Assembly (NCBI GenBank): GCA_022828595.1
Contig: JAKGHH010000001.1
Coordinates: forward strand, 117,626,999-117,690,998
Direction: 5' to 3'
Length of the DNA stretch: 64,000 nt
Source: Nelumbo lutea
Taxonomy: Eukaryota > Streptophyta > Magnoliopsida > Proteales > Nelumbonaceae
In this document: piece by piece, positions 11,901 through 23,983 of the stretch
Layout of the letters: every line of letters starts with the position of its first letter
Numbering within the stretch: the first letter of the stretch is position 1
Notes under the pieces: generated by a model
The model's input: the letters and a program-made list of their open reading frames with translations, nothing else
Databases searched by the model: none
What the model was told of the DNA's origin: nothing
Position numbers and translations under genes: made by a program

Positions 11901-13938
11901 ATGGAGCAGTTGGAGGAATTCCTGATGCAAGATGAGGAGGGAGTCCACTTTTGGCCGGAAAATGTCGCCGCCGCCGACAATATGATTTTAGGTCTTGAGG
12001 AATGGTGGGAAGCTGAGCCTCCCAAGGTAGACGAGCAGCAGTCGGATCTATTTTCTTTATTGGAGGAGAATGAATTCGTAACCCCACAACCAGCATTCGG
12101 CGAAGAAGATGATAGCAATAGATTTTCTTATTGTTCGTTCCAGGAATTAGTGCAAAAACAAGAACAGGATCGAGTTTTACTTGAGCAGGAACAACAACAG
12201 TTACTAGAAGAGCAGCTTCTACAGCAACAGAGCACCGGGGCCGAAGGGATGGAGGACGAAGAAGAGGAAGAAGGAAGTGATAGCAAGAAACAGTATGGAA
12301 TAAATAGTAAGAATTTGGTTTCAGAACGCAATCGGAGGAAACGGTTGAATAAGCAACTCTTCACTTTGAGGTCTCTGGTACCCAACATCACAAAGGTATG
12401 TTTTTTATCTTCTACTTCTTCTTCTTCTTCTTCTTCCTGTAATTGTAAACAAGTGTCTTTGTGGTGGTGACAGATGGATAAGCGATCGATTCTCATTGAC
12501 GCACTGGCGTATCTTCAGGCTGTACTGCAACAGACAGAAAGAGAAATGGAGAGAAGTAATAACTTGTCATCAGGTTCGCTCTTATCGTCATCCTCAGGCG
12601 AGGATTCATGTTCGACCATTAACAATGATAAGGTAGAGCCAAAGCTAAACCCAGAAAGCCAACGATACGATCGTTATGCCTCTCTTCCGACCATATTAGA
12701 GGTATATGCACACATATAAATATACACCCCATTGATCTGCTGCTTACATTTTCCTTTCTTAGTAACACTACAGTTATTGCAAGAAAGAAAGAACTAAAGA
12801 ACACGTACGTTATAATCAATCAAGTTAATCTGGGTTTGTGTGTCATGAATCAGATGGATGTAGTGATGCTAGAAGAAGAGAGATTTCTATTGAAGATAGT
12901 GAGCAATAAGGCAGTGGGATCGTTGGGTCAGGTGCAACGGGCGATTGAATCGCTAGAAACGGAAGTCACTTGCGTCTCTCTCAGCGACCTCGATGAAGCC
13001 CACCTTTTGACCACCGCTTTCGTTCGTGCAAGCCGTGTAAGCCCTCTTTTCTATCTCTAATCTCTATACATTTTGAGGTCCCCAATTCCTCCTTCCCCGC
13101 TGAAAGCTGAAACTTCCTACCAAAAAATAAAACAAGATATTCCTGTAACTTAATAAAACATCTAGCCGGCTTAGTAGCAACGTGATCCATGTGGCCTGAA
13201 GGCCGCATATTACAACTAAAACCAATCAGTTTCATTTTTCCAACTTTAAGATTCTCTCACACGTGAAACCTGGATGATTTTGATTGCCACTGGCAATCAC
13301 CCAACGGTGTATTGTATGATATGTAGGCATATATGAATGACCATCATTAATACTTGCTAGTGGCCTAGTGGCGATGTCAATTTTCACCGGAATATTGGGT
13401 ATACCGTTTCTGGAGATTGCCTTGGTTTGAATGGAAACGGGGATGGAGATGGGGAGGGAATTGTTAGCCTTTCCTGACCATAATTATATATATTAAATAT
13501 ATAATATTGTTTATATTATTTATGATATTATTTGTATGTATATATTAAAATATATGTAAAATATTTTTATATTTTTTAAAAATTTTAGGGATTTATCTCT
13601 ATCCGAGATTTGGGATGGAAGGTTATTTTTATTTTCGAATCCTGATGGCTTTGAGGGTAGAGGTCAGGATGGGGATATGTTTCAAAATCGGGTCCGGGAT
13701 GGAGAATACGATCCCCACTACAAACCCGTTTGATTACCATTTTAGGAAAGAAAATTTTAAGCAGGACTCTTATCCTTTATTTCTCACTTACTTACTGTCA
13801 ATAATTTCTCTCATACAAATACCTAAATGGGTGCAGGTGAAGAGGAAGGAAAGTTTGAGCAGGGAGAAGCTCCTGAGCCGCTTAAGAACGAGTACCGCGA
13901 AGCTGGGTCTTCTGCATTCTCCTGCTACTTCGCAATGA
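11901..13938 (+). CDS. bHLH transcription factor, subgroup IIIa (FIT/DYT1/AMS-like)
   Basis: Nuclear DNA-binding regulator that acts as a dimer on E-box promoters. The exons are 11901-12395, 12474-12701, 12854-13036 and 13837-13938, all joined in phase 0 at GT/AG sites, giving 335 residues. Residues 1-130 are acidic and glutamine-rich (WW motif, poly-Q/E stretch), as in an activation region. The bHLH domain spans about 137-185 (KNLVSERNRRKRLNKQLF, loop SLVPNITK, helix 2 MDKRSILIDALAYLQ), with the basic-region E and R residues present. Intron 1 splits the domain right after NITK. Exon 3 starts MDVVMLEEERFLLKI, matching the C-terminal ACT-like region of FIT/DYT1-type proteins. Subgroup members control iron uptake (FIT) or tapetum development (DYT1, AMS), and I cannot say which role applies here. 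The start is the first ATG in frame. No frameshift or stop is seen. The 800-bp third intron contains repeat sequence. The short last exon is the least certain part. Confidence 0.85.
13370..13740. repeat. MITE-like insertion in bHLH intron 3
   Basis: A GGGGATGGAGATGGGGAGG-type stretch, an AT-rich centre and CGGGTCCGGGATGGAGAAT. This resembles the element at 30264-30605 (CCCCGATCCCCG, CCCATCCCTGATCC). It accounts for much of the 800-bp intron. The ends are not clear. Confidence 0.4.
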
Positions 13939-14454
13939 TAGAATCGATAATCCATAGATGACTTGATACCATGAGCGCCCTCGTAGCCATATACATTGTA
14001 ACGGAGCTGGGGTCATTGCAGTTTTTTTTTATTTCCTTCAATTTCTCATCCATTATTATTTCCCTGTTTTATTGGCCGACCAAACTTTTGTTTCAAATTT
14101 TTTTATTTGACAATTATCAGCCTTAGTAAGTCATATATTCCAATTTCATATATATCACTCTTCACTACTTATTACATATTTGACACAGATATTTATATAA
14201 AACTAAATACAGATCGTATTTTTTTGAAAAGGAAATGTAGAGTATGCGAGAGGTAAAGGTGTTTGGCATGCAGATGAATGAAATGAGGTATATGTTCCGC
14301 ATCGATGCAGCAGATACAGAAAATGGTGTTGTATATGTGTGGGTTGAAATTCCCATTTTCTGAGAAAATGGTATCTTTTATTTTTTGTTTGGAAACGTTG
14401 TTGCCAAGTAGAATATTTTCTGAGGCACCAGTGCTCCATCTGTTTTTAGCACTG
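13939..14454. other. 3' flank of bHLH gene and insertion target of element 1
   Basis: No further gene is seen. The words TTTGTTTGGAAACGTTGTTG near 14378, and their approximate inverse CAACAACATCCATACCAAA near 24926 beyond the retrotransposon, suggest element 1 inserted into an existing inverted-repeat MITE. Confidence 0.4.
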
Positions 14455-14459
14455 GTATC

Positions 14460-15078
14460 TAATGAGGGGTAATTTGGTACGACCTAGTAAGTAAAGGTCA
14501 CGTGGATACGATCTACCCGTAGAATGACAACTCGACAAGGGAAGCCTATTCAGCAGTTTACAGAGTTGGATTGTTCGGCCACCTCGATATAACGCCACCT
14601 TGGCATAAGGTCACCTCAGCATGGGGTCAATTCGGCATAGAGTCACCTCAGCGCCTAATCAAGTTCGGGGCCCAGGAATTGAAGTGACGTAATTGATTCA
14701 CAACAAACTCCGTATCACGGGATCATGCCGCATAACGGGGTTGACGTACTCACGATTACTCACGTTCAAGCTCTCTAGGGTCGACGTACGCGCGAGTATC
14801 ACGGGATCATACCGTTTCGGGAGATCCATGATGGCTCAGCTATATAAGGGCATCAATCCCTCTGGGGTCGACGTACGTGCGATTACTCACATTCAAGCTC
14901 TCTAGCACTCAGACTCTAGCTCGCAACCACAACAAGAATACTGACTTAAGCATTAGAGCGACCTCCCCGGGTCATCCACCCCGATCACTTTGATCTCTGT
15001 TTTGTAGTTTAATCCACTCACCACACGAGTACATCCAGGCAACCCTCCAGCTAGGAGCTTCCAAATTGTGCACCATTA
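14460..15078 (+). repeat. Element 1 5' LTR
   Basis: 619 bp. It begins TAATGAGGGG, aligned base for base with TGATAAGGGG of the 3' LTR, so the canonical TG has mutated to TA. It ends CACCATTA against CATCATCA in the partner. A TATA box (TATATAAGGG) lies at 14841-14850. It has internal rearrangements and is about 92 bp shorter than its partner. Confidence 0.88.
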
Positions 15079-15080
15079 AT

Positions 15081-15097
15081 TGGCGTTGTCTATGGGA
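15081..15097 (+). other. Element 1 primer binding site
   Basis: TGGCGTTGTCTATGGGA starts two bases after the LTR. It resembles the TGGCGCCGT-type sites (tRNA-Asp-like) of Tat elements, with several substitutions. The same position in element 2 reads TGGCGTCGTCTGTGGGA. Confidence 0.65.
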
Positions 15098-15147
15098 ACC
15101 GATCGAAAGGTCATCCCAATTCCGTTTACAGACTCAGTTTCAACCCA

Positions 15148-17165
15148 ATGGCATCATCCAGCCATAATGGAAGGAGCAACATGAACATTACTAGGGGCAA
15201 GAGTAGCAGATAGTCGCTCCCCAAGGATCCTCGGGGACTATTGGCTAGTTCACCATTCCCCTGACCACCTTCGGGGTCTCATCACTGTCTGTGCCACACA
15301 CTACCCAACAGGTGAGTGTCCCACTCCCCCAGGTGAACGCCACATTATCGGAGCCTTCTGTGATTCCCTCTGGGATCGGGCACTCCCAATTCAACGACCT
15401 CGTCTAAAGCGTTCGAACGATGTAGATCCAAATGCAGCAGATCCATCAATTCCACCAGTTTCAACAGTACTATTTTTATCAACAACATCAGCACCATTTC
15501 CCACCACTACAACCAAGCCAGCCAGCAAACAATCAGCAATAGGCCCACCAGAACGCCCGTCAGTCTCCCCCCCATAGGGAGAGAACTTCGCAGGTACCAG
15601 TCCCTCCCTCGGGACTGACCTCGCCGCATGGTGCAGTAGGCGACCGACGTACTCCCCCTGCTTCCCGAAGAGAGAGCTCGAGGGATAAGCCCGAACCCAT
15701 CCAGCTCGAGAGGCATAGTCAATAGGTTTCTCATGTAGAGCGTCAGCTCGAGGCCCGAGGTGCGGGCTCCAAAGGAGACCCCTTAGTTCTACGCAATAGC
15801 CACCATCAAACGCGGGACGAAGAGGAAGCAACCAGGAGAATCTCTGAACTACCTCACCCTACTATTCAGAGCCAAATCAAGGTCGAGAAAGAGAGGAGGT
15901 GAGCTCAGTGGCCATAGGAACAACGCCTGCTCTTCTGAGCCAGCCTTTCCCCTTATCACCCGAGCTCCTAGCGGCCCTAGTGCCAAAAGATTTCAAGGTA
16001 CCTCCACTAAACAAGTATGATGGGTCCTTTGATCCTAACGATCACATAGATGCATTTCAATCCCAGATGCATCTCGTCGGGGCTGATGAGGCTTGTATGT
16101 GTGTGGCTTTCTCCACCACATTCAAAGGGGTAGTTCGGACCTAGTAGAAAAACCTTGTGCCAGGTTCCATCAGAAGTTGGGCGCAGTTCGCGGATATGTT
16201 TACGGCCAACTTCATCACTAGTAAGAAGTTCCCAAATTCATAGGAAAGCCTTCTGAACATAGTGCAAAAGGAAGGAGAGTCAATCCGGAGCTATATCAAA
16301 TGCTTCAACTACAAATATCGGACCTTGACCCAGCAATACGTCTCACCATAGCACGCAAAGGAATCACCCACAAAGAGTTCAAGTGGCACGTCATGGCCAA
16401 CAAGCCAAAGAACATCATCGAGTTCCTCTAGTTGGTCGATCATTTTATCAGCACCGAAGAAGAGATAAACCAGAAAATCGATAACTAGCCAGGAGAAAAG
16501 AGGAAGAGAGAGGAAGAAGGAACGAACAAGAAGAAAAGGAAATAAGTAAGTCCCCCTGTCCCCAAGCTCGAGGAGCAAATCACCCTTGTAAAGTTATAGG
16601 TCAAGTCAACGTTCCAGGATCCCGCCAGTGGAGAGAATGAACTATACTCCCTTGAATGCGAAGCGAGGAGAAATCCTAATGGCCACCAAAGACTCCTCTA
16701 TCGTCAGATGGCCACCCAGGCTCTGTGGAGGCTATTGTCACTTTCATCGGGACCATGGTCACAACACAGAAAATTGTAAAAACCTCCGCGATGAGATCAA
16801 AGAACTAATCCACCGTGGGTACTTGAGGAATTATATTTTACATGAGGAAAAAGAGTAAGGGCACCGATAGGGAGATTGGAAAGCAGACACCCCAGAAAGC
16901 AGTAGACAGAACGAGCAGCCACCTCGCCCACTACCAAAAGAAAGACCGATCCACGAGGTGATTAATATGATCATCAGGGGATCTATTGTAGTAGGGTGCA
17001 CAGTAGCATATGGGAAAACGTCAATTCGAGAACTGAAGCATGAAGCAGAGAACCCGCCCAAGTGACCTCAGATCGAAGAACCAATCTACTTTACCGAGGA
17101 CGATGCCCGTGTGATTTATTATCCTCATGATGATGCCCTGGTCATGAAGATGATCATTAATGACT
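15148..17165 (+). pseudogene. Element 1 gag (broken)
   Basis: Encodes the capsid/nucleocapsid polyprotein of a Ty3/gypsy element. Recognisable parts are a Gln/His-rich N-terminal region (around 15430-15540), the conserved gag segment with FDPNDHIDAFQSQMHL at 16028-16075, and a CHFHRDHGHNTENC zinc-knuckle-like cluster near 16737-16780. Several in-frame TAG stops (for example around 16141) and frame changes interrupt it. Homologous segments exist in element 2 on the opposite strand at 53195-55006. The large ORF on the opposite strand at 15391-15831 is a shadow. Confidence 0.8.
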
Positions 17166-20100
17166 TGAAGTAAAGCGGATCTTGGTGGACTCAGGCAGTT
17201 CAGCCAATATCCTCTTCAAAGGAACCTTTGACAAGTTGCAGTTACAACAGAGTGATCTAAAACCAATTGATGCCCCACAAGTAGGGTTCAGCGGAGAGGA
17301 AGTTAGGCCTATAGGTCGTGCCACAGTACCAGTGGAGGCAAACACATGGCCGAATATTGTCCGGTTCAAGCACACGTTCTTGGTTGTCACTACTCCATCC
17401 CCCTACAACGCAATCATAGGTCAACCTATTATGCATATTTTATGCGTAATAGTGTCAACTTACTATCTTGCGATGAAGTTCCCAATGGATTACGGAGTCG
17501 GGGTAGTACGAGGCGACCAGTTCGAGTCCTAGAGGTGTTATGTGGCTGCCCTCAAAGGAAAGGCAAAATTAGTAGATGACGTCGAACTAGAGCGACCAGC
17601 AGAATACAGTGAGGAGCGAGTTGCCTCGATAGAGGAGACAATCAACATACCGGTGTCCGAGGCTGAACCGACTAGGACTCTCCAGATCGGTGCACTAGTA
17701 AGTGAACCGCTCTGAACTCAGCTAGTAAGTTTTTTACTTAACCCTAGAATTATAACTCACAATTGACCCTAGAATTATAACTCACAAAATTAATGTGGAC
17801 CCTCTAGTTAGGCCAATCAGACAAAGAAAACGCAACCTCGCCCCTGAACGGTGGAGGGTAGTTGATGAGGAGGTCAAGAAGCTCCTCGCTACAGACTTCA
17901 TCAAGGAGGTCCATTACCCAAGCTGGGTCGTAAACCCAATGCTCGTAAAGAAAGCTAATGGCAAGTGGCACATGTGCGTCGACTACATCGACCTAAACAG
18001 AGCCTACCCAAAGGATTGCTTCCTCCTGCCCAGAATTGACCACCTGGTAGATGCGACCTCAGGGCACGAGTTGCTAAGTTTCATGGATGCCTACTACGGC
18101 TATAACTAAATTAGGATGGACACAATTGATCAAGACAAAACTGCTTTGTAACCGAACTTGGGCTATACTACTATAAAGTTATGCCCTTTGGTTTGAAAAA
18201 CACTGGAGCAACTTTTCAGTGACTTGTAACAAAAATTTTGAGCCTTTGATTGGCAATAAAGTGGAGTGTTATGTTGATGACATGGTCATGAAGACCCAAT
18301 TCTCTAGATCTTTAATTAACAATTTAGATGTTTTTCAAATTTTAAGAAAATATAAGATTGAAATTAAATCCGAATAAGTGTGTCTTCAGAGTCGCTTCGG
18401 GTAAATTCTTAGGCTACATAGTCCACTGACGTGGTATCGAAGCCAACCTAGAAAAAATAAAGGCAATCATAGATATGAGACCACCCTGAAAAATAAAAGA
18501 ATTCCAGAGGTTGACTGACCGGATAGTAGCCCTAAGCCGTTTCATGTTTAATTCAGCAAGCCGGTGCCTCCCCTTTTTTAAAGCGATTAAAAAGAATGAG
18601 ACTTTCGAATGACTGAAGAATGTCAACTCGCATTTAACGAGTTAAAAAGGTATCTAAGTGCAGCCCTAGTTTGAACCCAACTTGAGGAAGGAGATGTATT
18701 GAAGTTGTACCTCTCCGCAAGTGACGAGGTAATCAGCTCAGTACTAATCAGAGAGGTAGACCGGGTTCAACGACCCATCTACTATGTAAGTAAAGTGCTA
18801 CAAGATGCAGAGACCAGATACCCTTCTATCGAGAAACTGGCGTATGCGCTAGTGCTAGCATCTAAGAAATTACACCCATACTTCCAAGCCCATACCATCG
18901 TCGTCCTTATGGATAGACCTCTGAGGCACATCCTACTTAAGCTAGAGGTGTCTAGGAGATTGACTAAGTGGTTCATCGAGCTTAGCAAGTACGACATTCG
19001 GTTTGAGCCACGACCAGCAATCAAAGCCCAAGTCTTAGCGGACTTCGTAGTAGAATGCACATTCAGCACACCGGCCCTTGAATTGGCTGAGCCCGCTCTC
19101 ATGTTGGAGGCGTCAACCAATGCAGCACCGGTCTCGGTTAGAGCAATACCGACCTAGGACAAGGAGCCCTAGATCCTCTATGTCGACGGCTCGTTCAACT
19201 AGAGAGGAAGCGGTGCAGGACTGATACTATAAGGCCCAAGCGAGGTGAAGCTGGAGTACGCTCTCCGATTCAAATTCAAGGCATCAAACAACGAGGCAGA
19301 GTATGAGGCGCTAATTGCGAGGCTTAACTTAGCAAAGGAAATGGGAACGAAGCACCTCATTGTCTACAGCGACTCTCAATTGGTGGTTAACCAGGTCAAT
19401 GGTGACTATGGAGCTCGTGACTCGATTATGGCAGCCTAGTTAACCAAAGTCAGAGAGATTCTACCGGGCTTCAGTTCTTGCTTCATCAGGCAAATTCTAA
19501 GGTCCGAGAATGCAGAGGCCGATGCTTTATCACGACTAGAAAGCACAAGCAACAACACTATGCGGATTGTGTACATAGAGGACCTACCTCGGCCCAGCAT
19601 TCTCAAGGGGGCAGAAGAGGTCACTCCCGTGTTGCAAGCAGAACCGAGCTGGATTTACCCGCTCGTTGATTATCTGCTCCACAGGATCCTACCTACAGAA
19701 CACAATGTAGCTCGGAGGGTAGAGCGTCAATCAGCCAAGTACGTCCTCATAGACAGATGGCTGTATAGGAGATCCTTCACGCTCCCCTACCTACATTTCC
19801 TACGACCCATAGAAGTTGAGCTCGTTCTCCATGATATCCATGAAGGTTTGTACAGAGGACATTTGAGGGGTAGGGCCCTTGCCCAAATGGCATTAAGGCA
19901 GGGCTACTACTGGCCTACAATGAAAGTGGATACACTCGAACTCATCAAGAAATGTGATAGATGTCAGAGGCATGCCAACATCCTCCATCAACCTGCTACC
20001 GATTTGAACCATCTTACTAGCCCATGGCCCTTCGCACAATGGGGAATTGACATCATCGGTCCTTTTTTGCTGGCAACTGGGTAGAGGAAGTTCTTGGTCG

Positions 20101-20879
20101 TAGTAGTAGACTACTTCATGAAGCAGGTGGAAGTCGAACCATTAGTAAGCATTACAGCCTGGAACATGCAAAATTTCTTTTGGAAAAACATCGTGTGTCG
20201 TTTTGGACTACCCAAAGTCTTGATTTCGGATAACGGGAAGCAATTTGAAGACATCAAATTCCAGAACTAGTGCGCCAAGATGGGGATTCTGTAGAACTTC
20301 ACTTCGGTAGCACATCCACAAGCAAATGGGCTGGCTGAAGTAACAAACAGGGCCATCCTCCGCAGACTGAAATCTCGCCTTGCGCGAGCTAAAGGGTTGT
20401 GGGTGAACGAGTTGCCTAGCGTTCTTTGGGCCTACCGAACTACCATCAAGGCCGTGACAGGTGAGACCCCCTTTGACCTCACATATGGTACAGAGGTGGT
20501 AATCCTTATAGAGATCAAGGTACCCACATTATGACTTGAGGCTTATGATCATGAAGCAAATAATGACGAGCTTCGTACCAACTTGGACCTAGTAGAGGAG
20601 GTGCAAGACCTGGCCTACATCCGAACTGTGGCATATCAGCAGAGAGTAGCTCGATACTATAACGACTGGGTCAAGAAGCGGCAGTTTCGCATCGGTGATT
20701 TAGTCCTCTAGAAAGTTGTGGTACTTGAGCCCGGTGTGGGTAAGCTCGGAACGAACTAGGAAGGTATGTACTGTATAACATGGGTGTATGGGGAAGGCAC
20801 ATATGAGCTCAAGACTTTGGAAGGGAAGCAGGTACCTCGAGCATGGAACATCGACAACCTAAGAAGGTACTATGTATGA
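17166..20879 (+). pseudogene. Element 1 pol: protease, RT, RNase H, second RNase H, integrase (broken)
   Basis: Protease: DSGSSANILF at 17188-17217, with catalytic Asp kept. RT: from about 17795 (RPIRQRKRNLAPERW) to about 18600, with a YVDD box at about 18270-18281. RNase H: 18699-19090. A second, archaeal-type RNase H follows at about 19170-19440 (YVDGS, SNNEAEYEALI, SDSQLVV). Integrase: 19560-20870, with an HHCC zinc-binding part (CDRCQRHANI) and WGIDIIGPF and SDNGKQF carrying the first two catalytic Asp residues. Stops are mostly TAG, TAA or TGA explained by C-to-T or G-to-A changes, and there is at least one frameshift upstream of YVDD near 18225. The product would have copied and integrated the element, but it is now non-functional. 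Confidence 0.85.
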
Positions 20880-21488
20880 GCCAACAACTCCAAGAGTAAA
20901 TTACTCCAAGTATAAATTACTCAATGAGACCACTGAACTGGTCAAAAAGACGACAAGCTGGAGAGAGGACTATGAGTCACTCCCAGAAGCCTAAGGGCTA
21001 TGGTGCCGAGCTGGCAAGAGACCTCGGCATGATAGAAGTCCTAGTCACCTCCTCGACATAGGCAGCTTAAGACCCGATCGCCACTTCAGTACAGGCTCAT
21101 TAAAACCCAATCGCTTTGGCATGGGCAAGGTAAAGAAACCGAGGCACAGATAAGTCGGGCATGTACCCTATAGTGTCTGTTCACCCTGGCGTACAATGAC
21201 AATTAAATTATTCCTATTTGTGTCGAGTTTGCCAGCTCGAAAGTAATTTGCACTTAGAAAAATTTTGCTCCTATTTGGTTTAGCTCGCCAGCTCGGGAGT
21301 AATCTATACTTAAAAAAATTTTGCACACAAAGAGTTTTGCAAAATACTTGTATTCTATTGATAAAAAACTCCGAGTACATAGTAAAAAAAAAGGAAGAGA
21401 GAAAGATTACAACTGTCTAGCCAAACTCGGAGGCTCAGAACATAAAGTATTACACGGGGGGGGGGGGGGGGGTCCAAGAAAAGAGGCA

Positions 21489-23516
21489 TCAATCAGTTTC
21501 GGGCTCCTCATCCATAATGGAGACTTTAGCAGGAGAATTTGTCTCCATACGGTCTTCAACGGCACCAGCCTCCTCTCCTTCGTCATCGAGTAAGTCGTCG
21601 TCACTCTCCGCATTGGAGTCTAGATCCTTGGAGGCTTCAACGGCCATCTCCTTGGTGATTTTGGATGTGGTGATGGCACTGAGGTCGAGGTGAGGAAATT
21701 CATGTCGGGTCAACCACCTACTGAGCTTAAACCCCTTGTGGTAGCCCGCTGTCCTAGCCTCGACCGCATTGACCTTGGCCTCCTCCATCACCTAAAGCCG
21801 GATTTTAGTCCATTCCTTCATGTGAGCCTCGAAATTCTCGATCTCCCTCTTCAATGTTGCCTCGCGCTCCTCGAGCTCCTTCTCTGTCATCAGCAAAGTC
21901 AGCCACTCCTTCTTAGCTCGCACATCATTTTTCAGTTGGTTGATCTCATTGCGAGCTAAGTTCAGTTCGGAGTGGGAACTTCAGGAAGACTCCTCAGCGT
22001 TGAGAGCTCGCTTTAAGTTCACCTCAGACTGGTAGGCCAAGGCGTGGATAGAGGAGTTCACCTACCAAAAGAAGAAAACAAACATTAGTATGTAGAAAAA
22101 TCTAAGTATAAAGCAACTTGAAGGCTAAGTTTAAGTACATACCACCATACAATGCGTGGCCACTCGGACCCCGAGCTGAGCAACCAGCAAGTCAGCCCAA
22201 TGAGTGACTTCCTCGGTAAATACCGCATACTTGCTCTTGAGAAGGCCAAACTTCGGAGTCAAAATGCTCTGGATTGATGTATCATTGCCCGAAGAGGTGG
22301 CAGTCATTGGAATGAGCTCTGAAGACGTGGTCTCCTCGGGTATGCCAGGTGGAGTGGCCTTGCCCGGGTCCTCCTCAACCAAATCAGTTATAGGAGATTG
22401 TTCGGCAACGGGTAGGTTTTCGGGTGCGGAAGCAGCAACCTCAGTGGTGGTAGTCTCAGTCTGGAGGCGAGCATTCTTGGAGGATCTCTTCTTCTTCTTC
22501 CCCTTTTGTATGCTCCCGAAGAGCTCATCGGAAGGGATGTCATCCATGGAAATTGCAGCAAGTAATGAGCTAAGTCAGATAGAACACCGAAGTAAAACAA
22601 ACGGAGAAAAGGTAAAACAAGTAGCGACCTACCAGGAGGGTTTAGGCCAGCTTGCACAAGTTTCTCCTTGGCCATGAAGCTTTCAAACTTCAGGCCGAGT
22701 TGCGCCCAAGATCGGACCTCCTCCCTTGTCTTTGGTTCCAGTCTAACGCCGGGGTCCTGGATGGCTGCCCTTCAGTGAGTCAGGAAAAGCCACCCATCAG
22801 TGTTGCATACCACGAAGTAGGGCCTCTTCCAGGCCGAGACCTTATTAGGGAGCTCATGCAACAGCTTGTACCCGGGGGTGAGGAGACAAGTAGTAACTTC
22901 GCATGTGCTTGGGTAGAACGTTGGACAAGTTCTTCTTGATGGAAAGAATCAAAGAAAAGATGTCGAGGTCTAGGGGACAGTTGTAATCGTGCAAAAGGAA
23001 AATGGTACCTACAATATTACGAATGGATTTCGGGTGTAGCTGGTTTATGACAATGTCAAAGAACTTAACGACTTCGATTATGAAAGGGTGGAGAGGGAGA
23101 AGCAGCCCAGCTACGAGCTACTCCTCGAAGACCATGATCTCATTGTGGCCATAATCCCAAGGGAAGTTGCCTAAGGGAATACTATATACAAAGTCATTAG
23201 GGAGTCTGTATCGAGCTACTAATGATAGGAGCCTATCCATTGTCATTATTGGCAGACCGAAGTTGTCTGGCAGGTGACCTCGATGGGAGGTGGAGGCCGA
23301 CTTGCCAGAAGCTTCTTACTTGCACCGCGGAGAGTCCGCCTCAGACAGACTGGGGTCCACATCCTGTGCCGAAGTGCCCACCTTGGTAGGATGAGGCTCT
23401 GCAGTCTGTGTCGAGGTACCCACCTCAGCCCCAACGGACTCGCCGCTCCCATCTAGAAGACTATGTAAGCTAAGGCTAAACATGTTAATGGAAAGGACAG
23501 CAGAATCAAAAAGCAA
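21489..23516 (-). pseudogene. Element 1 antisense ORF (gypsy-type 'transposase' domain)
   Basis: This lies between pol and the 3' LTR on the opposite strand, as in other Tat elements. The reading starts near 23482-23516 and runs through pieces at about 23316-23516, 22640-23230, 22131-22547 and 21489-21791, separated by stops and probable introns. It matches the better-preserved antisense gene of element 2 (segments SIPLGNFPWDYGHNE, YYLSPHPGYKLLHELPNKVS, FKLSRW..FP.LDLSAI.TSKIT). The family carries the 'putative gypsy-type transposon' domain. The function of such proteins is not established. A 17-G run at 21456-21472 lies just beyond its 3' end. Confidence 0.7.
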
Positions 23517-23664
23517 AGGGAAGCGGACTCACCAAAAGGAAGACCAAAGAAAGTGAGATGATCTCGGACCTAGAAATATCTGACACCAAACTAGGACACT
23601 TGAACACGACCTTAAGGATTTTGGATTTGTGGATGTGTGGTGAAGAAAATGAGCCCTTTGGCCC

Positions 23665-23674
23665 CTATTTATAA
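23665..23674 (-). promoter_or_regulatory. TATA box of element 1 antisense gene
   Basis: On the minus strand TATAAATAGGGG lies about 150-190 bp before the candidate start of the antisense gene. Element 2 has TATAAATAGTGGG at the equivalent place. That agreement suggests a real promoter. Confidence 0.55.
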
Positions 23675-23965
23675 CCAGTATATCTAGGAATTAATGGTCA
23701 AGATCAACATGATCCAACAGCTCCTAGGAAAACTGGTTGCATGCCTCCCAAGGTTGAAATCAGTCTAGCACACGTTTTGACGTCAGCAGAGACTATAGTC
23801 GGCTTAACGTCTGCACGTACCTGATATGCGATCTGAGTCACTTCCTGGTTGAGCCGAACAGTCGAACGGGTTTGACCAATGATCCACCCTCCACATCCCC
23901 TAAATCTATGCCAAATCCACTTAGTCTCATCATGAACTCCCCGCGTCGAGTCAGCACCCTTGGCA

Positions 23966-23983
23966 CGGGGAGTGGGGGGCAAT
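23966..23983 (+). other. Element 1 polypurine tract
   Basis: CGGGGAGTGGGGGGCAAT directly precedes the 3' LTR and would prime plus-strand DNA synthesis. Element 2 has an almost identical tract (GAGGAGTGGGGGGCAAT, minus strand at 46450-46466). Confidence 0.8.

Noticed and set aside
15391..15831. 146-codon minus-strand ORF as a gene
   Set aside because: It lies opposite the decayed gag of element 1, which has clear homology on the plus strand; it is a shadow.
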